From: Planctomycetia bacterium
Lineage (GTDB): Bacteria > Planctomycetota > Planctomycetia > Pirellulales > PNKZ01
Assembly (NCBI GenBank): GCA_021413845.1
Contig: JAIOPP010000165.1
Coordinates: 1-46,716 of the forward strand
Length of the DNA: 46,716 bases
Reading direction: 5' to 3'
The position numbers and the translations under genes are program-made. Positions 25,099-32,708 of this stretch are shown here, one piece after another; within the stretch, counting starts at the first letter, position 1; each line of letters starts with the position of its first letter. The notes beneath the pieces were generated by a model. The model saw only the letters and a list, made by a program, of their open reading frames with translations, was not told where the DNA came from and did not search any database.

Positions 25099-25528
25099 AA
25101 GACTCCGTCATCGGTAAGGCTATCGCCGCGGAAGTAGTCCTCGATCGAGATCGTGGACTTCAACAGCTCCGCCATGAGCACGCGTCGCGTGCTGACGGGA
25201 ATGGTCAGCTCTTTCGACTACTCCTCGATGCTCGTAGACACTTCGTTGGCCGAGGTTCACAACACCGGCGCCATGGTCAGATAGACGAAGGACAGCGTCG
25301 AATTCGCTGAGGTGATCGAGGGGAGGAGGTGGAAGAAGTTTACCCGCCGCTTCTTCAGTGGAACCGTCGTATCTCTCGCCGATCGACGGATTCTACCGCC
25401 GTATCATTCGCATTGCCGTTGGGGGAATTACACCCTTTCTGCGCAAATCTGAGAACCCGATAATGGGCATCGACGACCCGCGGATACCGGCGGCGGCCCG
25501 CAAGATGATCGAAAGCAAGGGATGAAGA
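25099..25528. other. 430-base stretch without a supported gene
   Basis: No frame here has a good start site and protein-like composition over its length. A plus-strand frame at about 25438-25524 (NPIMGIDDPRIPAAARKMIE) ends cleanly just before the next gene and looks like the tail of a lost coding sequence. I see no hairpin with a T tract. Confidence 0.4.
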
Positions 25529-26482
25529 ATGGCCAATCGCAAGTATCTTTCAGAGTTCACGCTGAATGCCTACACCCAGTTCGGTGCCATTGTTCAACAG
25601 GCCGATCTTGCCCTGCTCAAGGACGACAATCGCTTTCAGAAGCGCCCATGCCACATCTACATGATCACTCGTGCCCCTCGACTTTCGATCGATATTGCAT
25701 CGATGACCATGGACGACCACACGATCAAGGGGCAGTTTTTAGTTCAGAAAAAGAATAATTTCGTTCCGCGTCCATTTTCAATTCAACACACATTTGGAAC
25801 GAAGCGATTAACCTTCGAATCCGACTTTCCACATACGCGGCTGATCAGCCGAGACGAGAACGGAGAGCTGTTCGGCGATTGGAAGGTTTCGATGGCAATT
25901 CGCGAATGGAAATTGGACGTTGGCGACCTTCTGGATCTCGAAGTGATGTACGTCGGCCAGTCCTACGGTGTCGATGGTGCTCGCACCGCGCCCGACAGAC
26001 TCCAGGCGCACGAGACGTTGCAAGCGATCTACGCTGAGACCGTGGCCAAGTCACCGGATCAAGACGTCTGGCTGGTTCTTCAGCACTTCGAAGAGCAATT
26101 GATGCACGAGATGAACGGAAGCTACGATGAATTCGAAAAGACAGAAGAGGAAGACATCGATCATTCGAGCAAGATCTACGATGCGACGTTCACCGAGCAG
26201 CAGACGATCAACTACGCCGAGGCCGGGATGATTCGGTACTTCCAACCGGAATTCAACCGCATCTACAAAGACTCGTTCCCGAATCCGGCACACTCTACGT
26301 ACAGCCAGTGCTACGATCTAGACATTCACATGCTGGCCGTTTCGATTTGCACCGACTGCATTCGAAGCCGCATATGGTCGCCGACGGTTGCCCCATCTGA
26401 CAAGCACCTCGCGCAATTCGATTTGAGGACGTCTGAGCAGCGACGAGGAATTTTCGATTACTTTGGCGACGGTTGGAAGTGA
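25529..26482 (+). CDS. GIY-YIG-like nuclease-fold protein
   Basis: A 317-residue protein. The region 137-250 shows a GIY-YIG-like order: MYVGQS with Tyr141 and Gly143, Arg157 and His161 in DRLQAHETLQ, then after a 60-residue insert YAEAGMIRYFQPEFN with Glu231 and Asn243. The first GIY half is not well conserved. The N-terminal 130 residues are beta-rich and probably a recognition or binding domain. The segment KDSFPNPAHSTYSQCYDLD after the core looks strongly constrained. GIY-YIG proteins cut or nick DNA, so a role in defence or element maintenance is plausible but inferred. Confidence 0.5.
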   Translation: MANRKYLSEFTLNAYTQFGAIVQQADLALLKDDNRFQKRPCHIYMITRAPRLSIDIASMTMDDHTIKGQFLVQKKNNFVPRPFSIQHTFGTKRLTFESDFPHTRLISRDENGELFGDWKVSMAIREWKLDVGDLLDLEVMYVGQSYGVDGARTAPDRLQAHETLQAIYAETVAKSPDQDVWLVLQHFEEQLMHEMNGSYDEFEKTEEEDIDHSSKIYDATFTEQQTINYAEAGMIRYFQPEFNRIYKDSFPNPAHSTYSQCYDLDIHMLAVSICTDCIRSRIWSPTVAPSDKHLAQFDLRTSEQRRGIFDYFGDGWK

Positions 26483-26609
26483 AACGCGCTGCATGTTACG
26501 GTCAGCCCGTGTCTGCCGCGCTCGAACGCGTGATCGTCACTCTACTATCGAAGGTCGATGGACAAGGCCCTTCGGCATGTGCGCATTTTCGGCGAATTAA
26601 GGCTCAGAA

Positions 26610-26885
26610 ATGGCAGAGAACGATGATTTCGTCACTTTTGGCGATTGTCGCATCTCGCCGCGGGCAATCGAGGCTTGCCGGACACACCACGGAATCGATA
26701 GTCGCAAGGCGGTCGCCGAATTGGCCCACCAAGCCCTGAAGACTTACGACGAGCATTTGAAGCCCAAAACGGCGTTTCAGGTCGAGAGGCTACTCTATGA
26801 CGGGGATAGGGTTCTTTTCGGCATCATGATTTCGCTGGAAGCCGGGAAGCTTAAGGTCGTTTTGAGCGACGCAAGCGAAGGTTAG
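26610..26885 (+). CDS. Hypothetical protein
   Basis: A 91-residue protein: MAENDDFVTFGDCRISPRA, then a helix AVAELAHQALKTYDEHL and two beta strands (RVLFGIMISL, LKVVLSD). The start is preceded by a purine-rich stretch. I do not recognise a family. It is the last plus-strand gene before the right-end minus-strand module. Confidence 0.5.
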   Translation: MAENDDFVTFGDCRISPRAIEACRTHHGIDSRKAVAELAHQALKTYDEHLKPKTAFQVERLLYDGDRVLFGIMISLEAGKLKVVLSDASEG

Positions 26886-26902
26886 ACGCGGCGACTGCTC
26901 AA

Positions 26903-27254
26903 TCAATCGATGAGCCGCCGACGCCACGCTGCCTGCCTACACTTTGCGGAGCAGAAAATCGCGTCGCGTCTAAGTGGTCGAAAATTTTTTCCGCAGTACC
27001 AACAGCCTGTTGAACCATTGAGTGGATCGTCGGCGGTCGGTTTTTGGCTTTTCTCGCGTTCCAGTGTTCTTCGCTGCACGAACGCTGACACGCGGCATTC
27101 CGCTTGGCAATACTTCTGTGCGGGGTGCCTGAGAAGAAATCGATTCCCGGCAATACTGGCAATTGCCAAACGCGAACTTTGAATTGCAGGCGGTTTCTGC
27201 TTGCGAGCGGTGCTCCGTTACGGTTACCGGTTTAAATTTGGGAATCGCTGGCAT
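26903..27254 (-). pseudogene. Double zinc-finger gene, frameshifted paralogue
   Basis: From the ATG at 27254, with GGAGG upstream, the frame encodes MPAIPKFKPVTVT and continues to NCQYCR, like the intact copy's MPPIPRRKPTTVT and VCVACR. Near 27140-27146 the homology jumps by one base to the frame that encodes RFLLRHPAQKYCQAECR and a second finger CWYCG...CSAKCRQAAWRRR, ending at 26903. Removing a single base restores a protein matching the intact copy residue for residue across the join (CR-x-RFLIRHSKQQYCCKECR). It is either a true frameshift or a sequencing error. Confidence 0.75.
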
Positions 27255-27331
27255 CGATAGAATTCCTCCGGAAATACTGCGACATCGATCGCTTTTTTAT
27301 GCCCTATCTCGCCCACGCGGCTCCGCGGCTG

Positions 27332-28069
27332 TTACGGCTTTCGGAAAAGATGCCGACGCACTTCAGAGGCCGATAGACCGACAATACTACCAATGCTCGA
27401 AAACGTCTCGCCGTTGTTGCGGAGATATCGGATTGCAACATCTTGTCGTCGCGTTACGTTTCGCGGTTTAGGACCGGGTGGACGCCCCTCAAAAATGGCG
27501 TTCTGTATTCCACGGGACGTCTTGCGCCCATGAAGCTCCTGTAATGAAGCCGAAGGGGACTCGACCACTGCGACGACAACTGTGGAAACGATTTGTCCAA
27601 GTAAGTCGAAGTCTTCCCCCGACGGCTCGGTGAACGGATCGCAGCCGCCATTCGATGCTTCCGGACGTAGAAGACGCCCGATATCGGGATAACAGATAAT
27701 GGCTTTGTGACGCAGCGCATGCGCTACCGCACGGTATAGATCTGGACGGCCTGTGCTGATCCGGCCCTGATACGGCTTGTCGTTTCCGACGATCGCAACG
27801 AGCCTTCCGCCTGCCTCGCGAATTGCTCTGCGAGCCGCGCACTGCTGACGGAATAGACTTCCGTTTTTTATCTGCGACAGTTCTGAAACACGAATACCCA
27901 GGACGACGTTTTTCGTCGGGCTTTGTCGAAGTGCTTCTGGTAGATGCAGGATGCGGCTCCGAAAGAACGGAGCGGCCCCGTTTATAATAGGCATGTCACT
28001 TTCCCCTATTGCGGCCTGCGATCGATCGGTCCCGTCAAGAACTTGGATCGCAGGCCGTGTTAATCGCAT
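27332..28069 (-). CDS. Divergent serine-recombinase-like protein
   Basis: A 245-residue protein starting at the ATG at 28069. Residues 53-120 follow a resolvase catalytic domain: VVLGIRVSELSQ with Ser62 in the R-V-S position, SLFRQQCAARRAIREAGG, and DIGRLLRPEA in place of LDRLARN. The C-terminus (GPKPRNVTRRQDVAIRYLR, then FSSIGSIVGLSASEVRRHL) is a helix-turn-helix of the resolvase kind. The core is worn enough that catalysis is doubtful; a directionality or accessory factor is a good alternative. In the circular element its ATG would overlap the stop of the large recombinase, so the two are natural operon partners. Confidence 0.65.
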   Translation of the reverse strand: MRLTRPAIQVLDGTDRSQAAIGESDMPIINGAAPFFRSRILHLPEALRQSPTKNVVLGIRVSELSQIKNGSLFRQQCAARRAIREAGGRLVAIVGNDKPYQGRISTGRPDLYRAVAHALRHKAIICYPDIGRLLRPEASNGGCDPFTEPSGEDFDLLGQIVSTVVVAVVESPSASLQELHGRKTSRGIQNAIFEGRPPGPKPRNVTRRQDVAIRYLRNNGETFSSIGSIVGLSASEVRRHLFRKP

Positions 28070-28070
28070 C

Positions 28071-28179
28071 AAACGGCCTTCGTCAGGGCTGAAGACTCAA
28101 ACACTCGATCGACGCGCGCGAGTAACTCGTCGCTAACTCTTGGCGGTAAGTTTGTGGCGCGTTCGGTAGATCGAGCGCT
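28071..28179 (-). pseudogene. Severed 3' tail of the large serine recombinase gene
   Basis: When the element ends are joined at the att core, the large recombinase frame passes Tyr579 and continues here for 36 codons (SARSTERATNLPPR, VSDELLARVDRVFES, SALTKAV) to a TGA at 28071-28069, whose last base is the first base of the next gene's ATG. The clean stop/start overlap and the sensible protein composition show that this is the recombinase's own C-terminus, cut off by integration. Confidence 0.72.
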
Positions 28180-28180
28180 A
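28172..28180. other. attR junction (right end of element)
   Basis: CGAGCGCTA is the partner of CGAGCCCTA at 13756-13764. Immediately after it the comM frame resumes as TAC-ATG-GGA-AAA, the Tyr-Met-Gly-Lys that normally precedes ISGPLLDRID. Confidence 0.8.
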
Positions 28181-28181
28181 C

Positions 28182-28592
28182 ATGGGAAAAATTTCCGGAC
28201 CTCTCTTGGACCGGATCGATATTCAGATCGAGGTGCCCGCCGTGGCGTTTAAGGAACTCTCGGCGACGACGCCCGGCATGAGCAGCGCCGAGATGCGGCA
28301 AGCGGTCGTGTCGGCCCGAGCGGTGCAGGCGCAGCGATTGGGTGCGGGGACGATGCGCTACAACGGCCAGCTGACGAATCGCCAAATTCGGACCCATTGC
28401 AAGCTCGGGCACGATGCCTCGGTCTTGCTGCGTGGGTGCATGACCGAACTCGGCTTCTCGGCTCGGGCCCACGATAAAATTCTGCGGGTCGCAAGGACGA
28501 TCGCCGACCTTGCCGGCAGCCGAGACATCGAAGTGGAGCATGTCGGCGAGGCGATCAACTACCGCCTGCTCGACCGCGAGCTCTGGAAATAG
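28182..28592 (+). pseudogene. comM: comM 3' part
   Basis: The frame MGKISGPLLDRIDIQIEVP and the Mg-chelatase C-terminal domain (ARAVQAQRLG, GFSARAHDKILRVARTIADL, INYRLLDRELW) complete the ComM protein broken at 13764. The ATG at 28182 is the ordinary internal Met, not a real start. The residues on both sides of the element join with no loss. Confidence 0.92.
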
Positions 28593-28775
28593 GGCCGAAT
28601 CCGCGATGGTTCTCGGGTTCTTCCGGCTGAAAATGCCGCTTTCGACCGGTCAATCAGGCCGATTAAATGGGCCGACCGTTACGGTCGAAAATACCGGGAA
28701 TAATCTTCCGCACGGCGTCCGAATAATCGGGCACGGGATCGAAGCTGGCCGAATGTGTATGTTTTGTCTAAAATG

Positions 28776-28805
28776 TTGACATCGCAAGACTTCGATCGGT
28801 AGACT
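28776..28805 (+). promoter_or_regulatory. Candidate sigma-70 promoter for the VWA gene
   Basis: TTGACA (28776-28781), an 18-base spacer and TAGACT (28800-28805) lie about 245 bases before the gene at 29052. The long leader between them has no other gene. A 15-base palindrome CGACCGT-T-ACGGTCG lies at 28673-28687. The rest of the 28593-29051 gap shows nothing I can name. Confidence 0.4.
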
Positions 28806-29051
28806 ATTTTTGATCGAGTGAAGTTCGGATAAGGATTTAGAACCGGTCGGCGGGCGATGTGGTAGAGCGGTTTGCAGCGCTGCCGGCATCGGTCTTTCGC
28901 CTTGCGGTTTGAGGTCGGTTCGTCGTGCTTGGCTCGTCTTGTTTAGATTTCATTGAATTTCGGATGATCGAATAGCGGATCGTCAGGTTTGGTCGCGTCG
29001 TCATTGGATCGGCGCTAACTCCTCACAACTTGTAAGAAGGCTTCGCCCAAC

Positions 29052-31013
29052 ATGTCTGCTGCAACGCCCCCGGCAAAAAATGCGTCGCCCGAAGCTCAAC
29101 CGGAACCGGAAGCCGAAGAAGAAGAACTGATCGAAACAGGCCCTGGCTTAGGGCGCAACGTGGTGTGGGGCCTCGCTGCCGGCGGCAGCTCGATGGTCGT
29201 GCATCTCGCCCTGCTCTTGATGATGGGCCTGATGATGAGCGGCGCTCCGCCGCGCGAACCACCTAAGCTGATCGAAGCGAGCGTCGAGCCGGTGCGCGAT
29301 CAGGAAGAGATCACGCAAAAGCTCGACTCGAAAATCGTGCCGTCGACGACGCTCAATGCCGCGTCGTCGGTCAGCTCCGCGGCTTCGGCTACGGCCGGCG
29401 TCTCGGGTGCGATTTCCTCCGCGGTCGCCGCGCCGAAGCTCAACACGACCGTCGTCAATCGCCCGACTTCGGTGCGCGTCGACGTCGGTGCCGTGAACGT
29501 GTTCACGCAGTCGGGAAGCACGTTCGCGTCGGCAGTGCCCGAAGGAACGCTCGGCGATGGACTCGCGACCGCCGAAGGCTACGGCGACGCGATGGATCGG
29601 ATGACGCAAGAAGTCTTGAACATGCTTGCCAAGCGTAAAGTCATGCTCGTGTGGTTGATGGATCAGTCGGAAAGTATGCAAGACGATCGCGAAGAAGTGA
29701 CGACGCGTATCGAACGGGTCTATCAAGAGCTCGGCCTCTCGGCCGCCGCGAAAGACGACGCCTTGCTGACCGGCGTTATCAGTTACGGAGCGAGCACGCT
29801 CAACCACACGCCGCAAGCGACCTACAAGCCGCAAGAGATCATGGCCGCCATTAAGTCGGTGCCGAACGATCCGTCGGGCTTCGAAATGCAAAGCCAAGCG
29901 TTCATGTTCGGGATCAACAGCTTCCAAAAGATTGCGCAGGCCGGCAATCGCCAAATGGCGATGATTATGGTGACCGACGAAAGCGGCGACATGGCGAGCA
30001 ACATCTCGCAACTCGAGCAAGCGATCGCGATGGTCAAGGCTGCGAACTGCAAAGTCTACATCCTCGGCCGCGAAGCGATCTTCGGTTATCCCTACGCTCA
30101 CATGCGTTGGACGGACCCGGCCACGAAGACCTCGCACTGGCTTCGTATCGATCGTGGTCCGGAAACTCCGCAACCGGAACAACTCCAAATCAACGGGTTC
30201 CACCGCCGCAACGATGCGTTTCCGAGCGGCTTCGGACCTTACGAACAATCTCGTATCGCCCGGCAAACCGGCGGTATCTTCTTCATGCTGCCGAGCCCTG
30301 AAGTCAACCTTCACGGTCGCGACACGCGTGCTTACGACTCCGACGCGATGCGGCCTTACCTGCCGGACTTGAGCCCGCGGAACGACTATATGTCGGAACG
30401 CGATAAGAATCCTTTGCGGCAAATGGTCTTCCAAGTGATTCAAGACTTGAACCCGTACCAAGCGGGGAGCAAAGGCTCTCGCGTGGAAATCAGCACCGGC
30501 CCCTTCTCGATCGATCGCTCGGTGTTCGCTCAGCAAACGACGGCCGAGATGAAGAAGGCTCAAGACTTGATCATGTATCTGCAAGAAGCGCAGAAGGGGT
30601 TGGAGTCGGTGGCGTCGTATCGTGCTCGCGAAAAGAGCCCGCGCTGGCGTGCCAACTACGACTTGATCTACGCTCAGGTAATCTCCTACCAAGCACGGTT
30701 GCTGGAGTATGGCTGGTATATGGGTGAGTTCCAGAAGACCCCGAAAGCGATCAAGAACATATTGGGCGAAGCTCGTCCGACCAACCGTTGGGGCATGTCC
30801 GTCGTCAAGCGGTTGCTGAAGCCGGACGTGACCCAAGCGCAACGTGACAAGGCCGACGGCCTGTTCCGCGAAATTCAAAAGGAATACGCCGGAACGCCGT
30901 GGGGCGAGCGTGCGAAAGACGAAATCAATCGCGGCTACGGCGTCGAATTGCATGAAGGGCACGAAGACCCTCGCAACCTCGCTGGTCGAGGCATTAAGCT
31001 TCCGAACTTCTAA
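29052..31013 (+). CDS. Membrane-anchored von Willebrand factor A domain protein
   Basis: A 653-residue protein. An acidic N-terminus (residues 1-35) is followed by a transmembrane helix at about 45-64. A long S/A/T-rich linker follows, then a VWA domain from about 195. The metal-ion-dependent adhesion site MDQSESM gives Asp204, Ser206 and Ser208, and MIMVTDESGD supplies a further acidic residue. The C-terminal 200 residues are helical (KKAQDLIMYLQEAQKGLESV). It is likely displayed outside the membrane and may bind proteins in a metal-dependent way. Many planctomycetes carry such proteins with unknown partners. A strong terminator follows, so it is monocistronic. Confidence 0.85.
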   Translation: MSAATPPAKNASPEAQPEPEAEEEELIETGPGLGRNVVWGLAAGGSSMVVHLALLLMMGLMMSGAPPREPPKLIEASVEPVRDQEEITQKLDSKIVPSTTLNAASSVSSAASATAGVSGAISSAVAAPKLNTTVVNRPTSVRVDVGAVNVFTQSGSTFASAVPEGTLGDGLATAEGYGDAMDRMTQEVLNMLAKRKVMLVWLMDQSESMQDDREEVTTRIERVYQELGLSAAAKDDALLTGVISYGASTLNHTPQATYKPQEIMAAIKSVPNDPSGFEMQSQAFMFGINSFQKIAQAGNRQMAMIMVTDESGDMASNISQLEQAIAMVKAANCKVYILGREAIFGYPYAHMRWTDPATKTSHWLRIDRGPETPQPEQLQINGFHRRNDAFPSGFGPYEQSRIARQTGGIFFMLPSPEVNLHGRDTRAYDSDAMRPYLPDLSPRNDYMSERDKNPLRQMVFQVIQDLNPYQAGSKGSRVEISTGPFSIDRSVFAQQTTAEMKKAQDLIMYLQEAQKGLESVASYRAREKSPRWRANYDLIYAQVISYQARLLEYGWYMGEFQKTPKAIKNILGEARPTNRWGMSVVKRLLKPDVTQAQRDKADGLFREIQKEYAGTPWGERAKDEINRGYGVELHEGHEDPRNLAGRGIKLPNF

Positions 31014-31062
31014 TTCGAAGTCCGGCTGATTCAAAGCCGGCTCCTGATTCGAGCTCTATACA

Positions 31063-31100
31063 CAGGCTGTCCGACTCCAAGTCGGACAGCCTGTTTTTTT
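31063..31100 (+). terminator. Intrinsic terminator after the VWA gene
   Basis: CAGGCTGTCCGAC and GTCGGACAGCCTG form a perfect 13-base-pair stem with a five-base loop (TCCAA) and are followed by seven T (31094-31100). It is 50 bases downstream of the VWA stop and just before the amidohydrolase gene. Confidence 0.93.
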
Positions 31101-31147
31101 GCCTTCGATTACCCCCTTCCGTTCCGTCGCACGGCAACCGAGCAATC

Positions 31148-32419
31148 ATGGTCCGCCACGAAAGCGCAACGCGGGCGACGACCTATCTCGCGCGGCGGAT
31201 ATTGCCGATCGAAGGCCCGCCGCTGGAGCAGGGATACCTGACGGTCGTCGGCGAGCGGATCGCCGCGCTCGGCCCGAAGCAGGACGTCGGCGCGCGGGCC
31301 GACCACGGCCGCACGATCGATCTCGGCGACGTCACGTTGCTCCCCGGCTTCGTCAACGCGCACACGCATCTCGAGTTCGGCGATCTACTTCAGCCGCTCG
31401 GCCGAGCGGGCATGAGGTTTCCGGATTGGATTCGCGAAGTCTTAAAGTATCGTCGCACGGTCGAGTTCGATCCGGTGCGCGCGCTTCACACGGGCCTGCG
31501 CGAAGCCACCCGATTCGGCACGACCCTCATCGGCGACATCGCCTCGTCGGCCCCCGATACGTTGTTCGACGCTACGCCGCCCGATGCCGCGGTTGTTTCG
31601 TTCGTGGAGTTGATCGGCCTCGGCGAGTCGCGGTCGGCAGGGCAACAGGCTCGGCTCGACGAATTTCTCGCACGAGCCGACGTCCCGAATTCGCTCCGGG
31701 GAATCAGCCCTCATGCGCCGTATACGGTGCGGCCTGCGTTGATCGAAGCCGCCCTGGCGCGCTCGCGGGAGCAGCGCGTGCCGACGGCGATGCACTTGGC
31801 CGAGTCGCGCGAAGAGCTGCAGCTTTTGCATTCCGGCACGGGCCCGTTCTGCGAGCTCTTGCGCGAGCTCGGCGCATGGGACCCCACGGCGATTCCCCTC
31901 GGCACCGTGCCGCTCGACTACTTGCGCACGCTCAGCCGGGCTCATCGGGCGCTCGTCGTCCACGGCAACTATCTCGCGCCCGACGAGATCGAGTTTCTCG
32001 CAGCGCACGCCGACCGCATGACGGTCGTCTACTGCCCTCGAACGCATGCGTATTTCGGCCACGAACCGCATCCGCTGCCGCAGCTGCTCGCGGCCGGCGC
32101 GGCAGTCGCGCTCGGCACCGACGGCCGCTGCACGAACCCCGACCTAAACTTGCTCGCAGAAATGCGCACCGTGGCCCGAGCGTTTCCGCAACTCGCTCCC
32201 GAACGCATCGTGCGGCTCGGCACGCTCGACGGCGCCCAAGCTCTCGGCCTACATCAAGAAGCCGGCTCGTTGCGGCCGGGAAAGCTCGCCGACTTCATCG
32301 CCGTCGCAGCACCGAGCGAGATCGACGATCCGTTCGCGACGCTTTTAAGCGACGAGTCGCAAGTCGTCGGCACGTGGAAGCGCGGGCGAGAGGTATGGCG
32401 CGCGACTACGGCACCGTAA
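31148..32419 (+). CDS. Amidohydrolase-superfamily deaminase-like enzyme
   Basis: A 423-residue metal-dependent hydrolase. The metal ligands are visible: HTH at 72-74 in VNAHTHLEFGDL, His in MHLAESREE, His in LVHGNYL, and Asp in ALGTDGRCTNPDLNLL. SPHAPYTVRP is typical of the chlorohydrolase/S-adenosylhomocysteine-deaminase group. The substrate may be a purine or other amino-heterocycle; no neighbour helps to decide. The 289 bases after it hold no gene. Confidence 0.88.
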   Translation: MVRHESATRATTYLARRILPIEGPPLEQGYLTVVGERIAALGPKQDVGARADHGRTIDLGDVTLLPGFVNAHTHLEFGDLLQPLGRAGMRFPDWIREVLKYRRTVEFDPVRALHTGLREATRFGTTLIGDIASSAPDTLFDATPPDAAVVSFVELIGLGESRSAGQQARLDEFLARADVPNSLRGISPHAPYTVRPALIEAALARSREQRVPTAMHLAESREELQLLHSGTGPFCELLRELGAWDPTAIPLGTVPLDYLRTLSRAHRALVVHGNYLAPDEIEFLAAHADRMTVVYCPRTHAYFGHEPHPLPQLLAAGAAVALGTDGRCTNPDLNLLAEMRTVARAFPQLAPERIVRLGTLDGAQALGLHQEAGSLRPGKLADFIAVAAPSEIDDPFATLLSDESQVVGTWKRGREVWRATTAP

Positions 32420-32708
32420 CCGTCCTGCGATGAAACCACCGGCACGGACGGACACGTGATCATCGACGCCGTGCATTTGCTCCCGGCGAAATAGGCGTAG
32501 TTCGCGGCATGTATTTCAGTGCAGCCATGCGCTCACATCGAGCGACGATGATGCAAAACGAACGAGGCAGGGGCGAATGCTAGTTGCGTCGCGGTGGAGA
32601 GTTGCCAAAATCATAAACGCGGGTGTAGCGCGAAATGCGGCTCGCAGCGTAGCGAAACCGATCCCTTAAGAAGTTCGTCAACACTTCTCCCTGACAGGAG
32701 TTTTCATC

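Larger units (their letters stand above)
13764..28179. mobile_element. Serine-recombinase integrative element inserted in comM, about 14.4 kb
   Basis: The limits are set by the interruption of comM and by a nine-base near-identical direct repeat at both ends. Contents: a large serine recombinase and a small serine recombinase at the left; a third recombinase-like gene at the right; a putative restriction-modification locus in the middle; zinc-finger, GIY-YIG-like and unknown genes; and a repeat/hairpin region. Composition is visibly richer in A+T than the flanks. No terminal inverted repeats, DDE transposase, relaxase, type IV secretion or recognised Rep protein are seen, so an integrative, probably non-self-transmissible element is inferred. 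The comM gene is a known insertion hotspot in other bacteria (for example Acinetobacter AbaR islands, which use a different, Tn7-like machinery). Confidence 0.9.

Noticed and set aside
28083-28541. 152-codon minus-strand frame across the right junction
   Set aside because: Its longest part is antisense to comM and it is not in the frame of the recombinase tail; it has no motif.
29148-31034. 628-codon minus-strand frame opposite the VWA gene
   Set aside because: It is antisense to a gene with clear domain motifs, is rich in Arg/His as expected for a GC-rich shadow frame, and has no recognisable domain.
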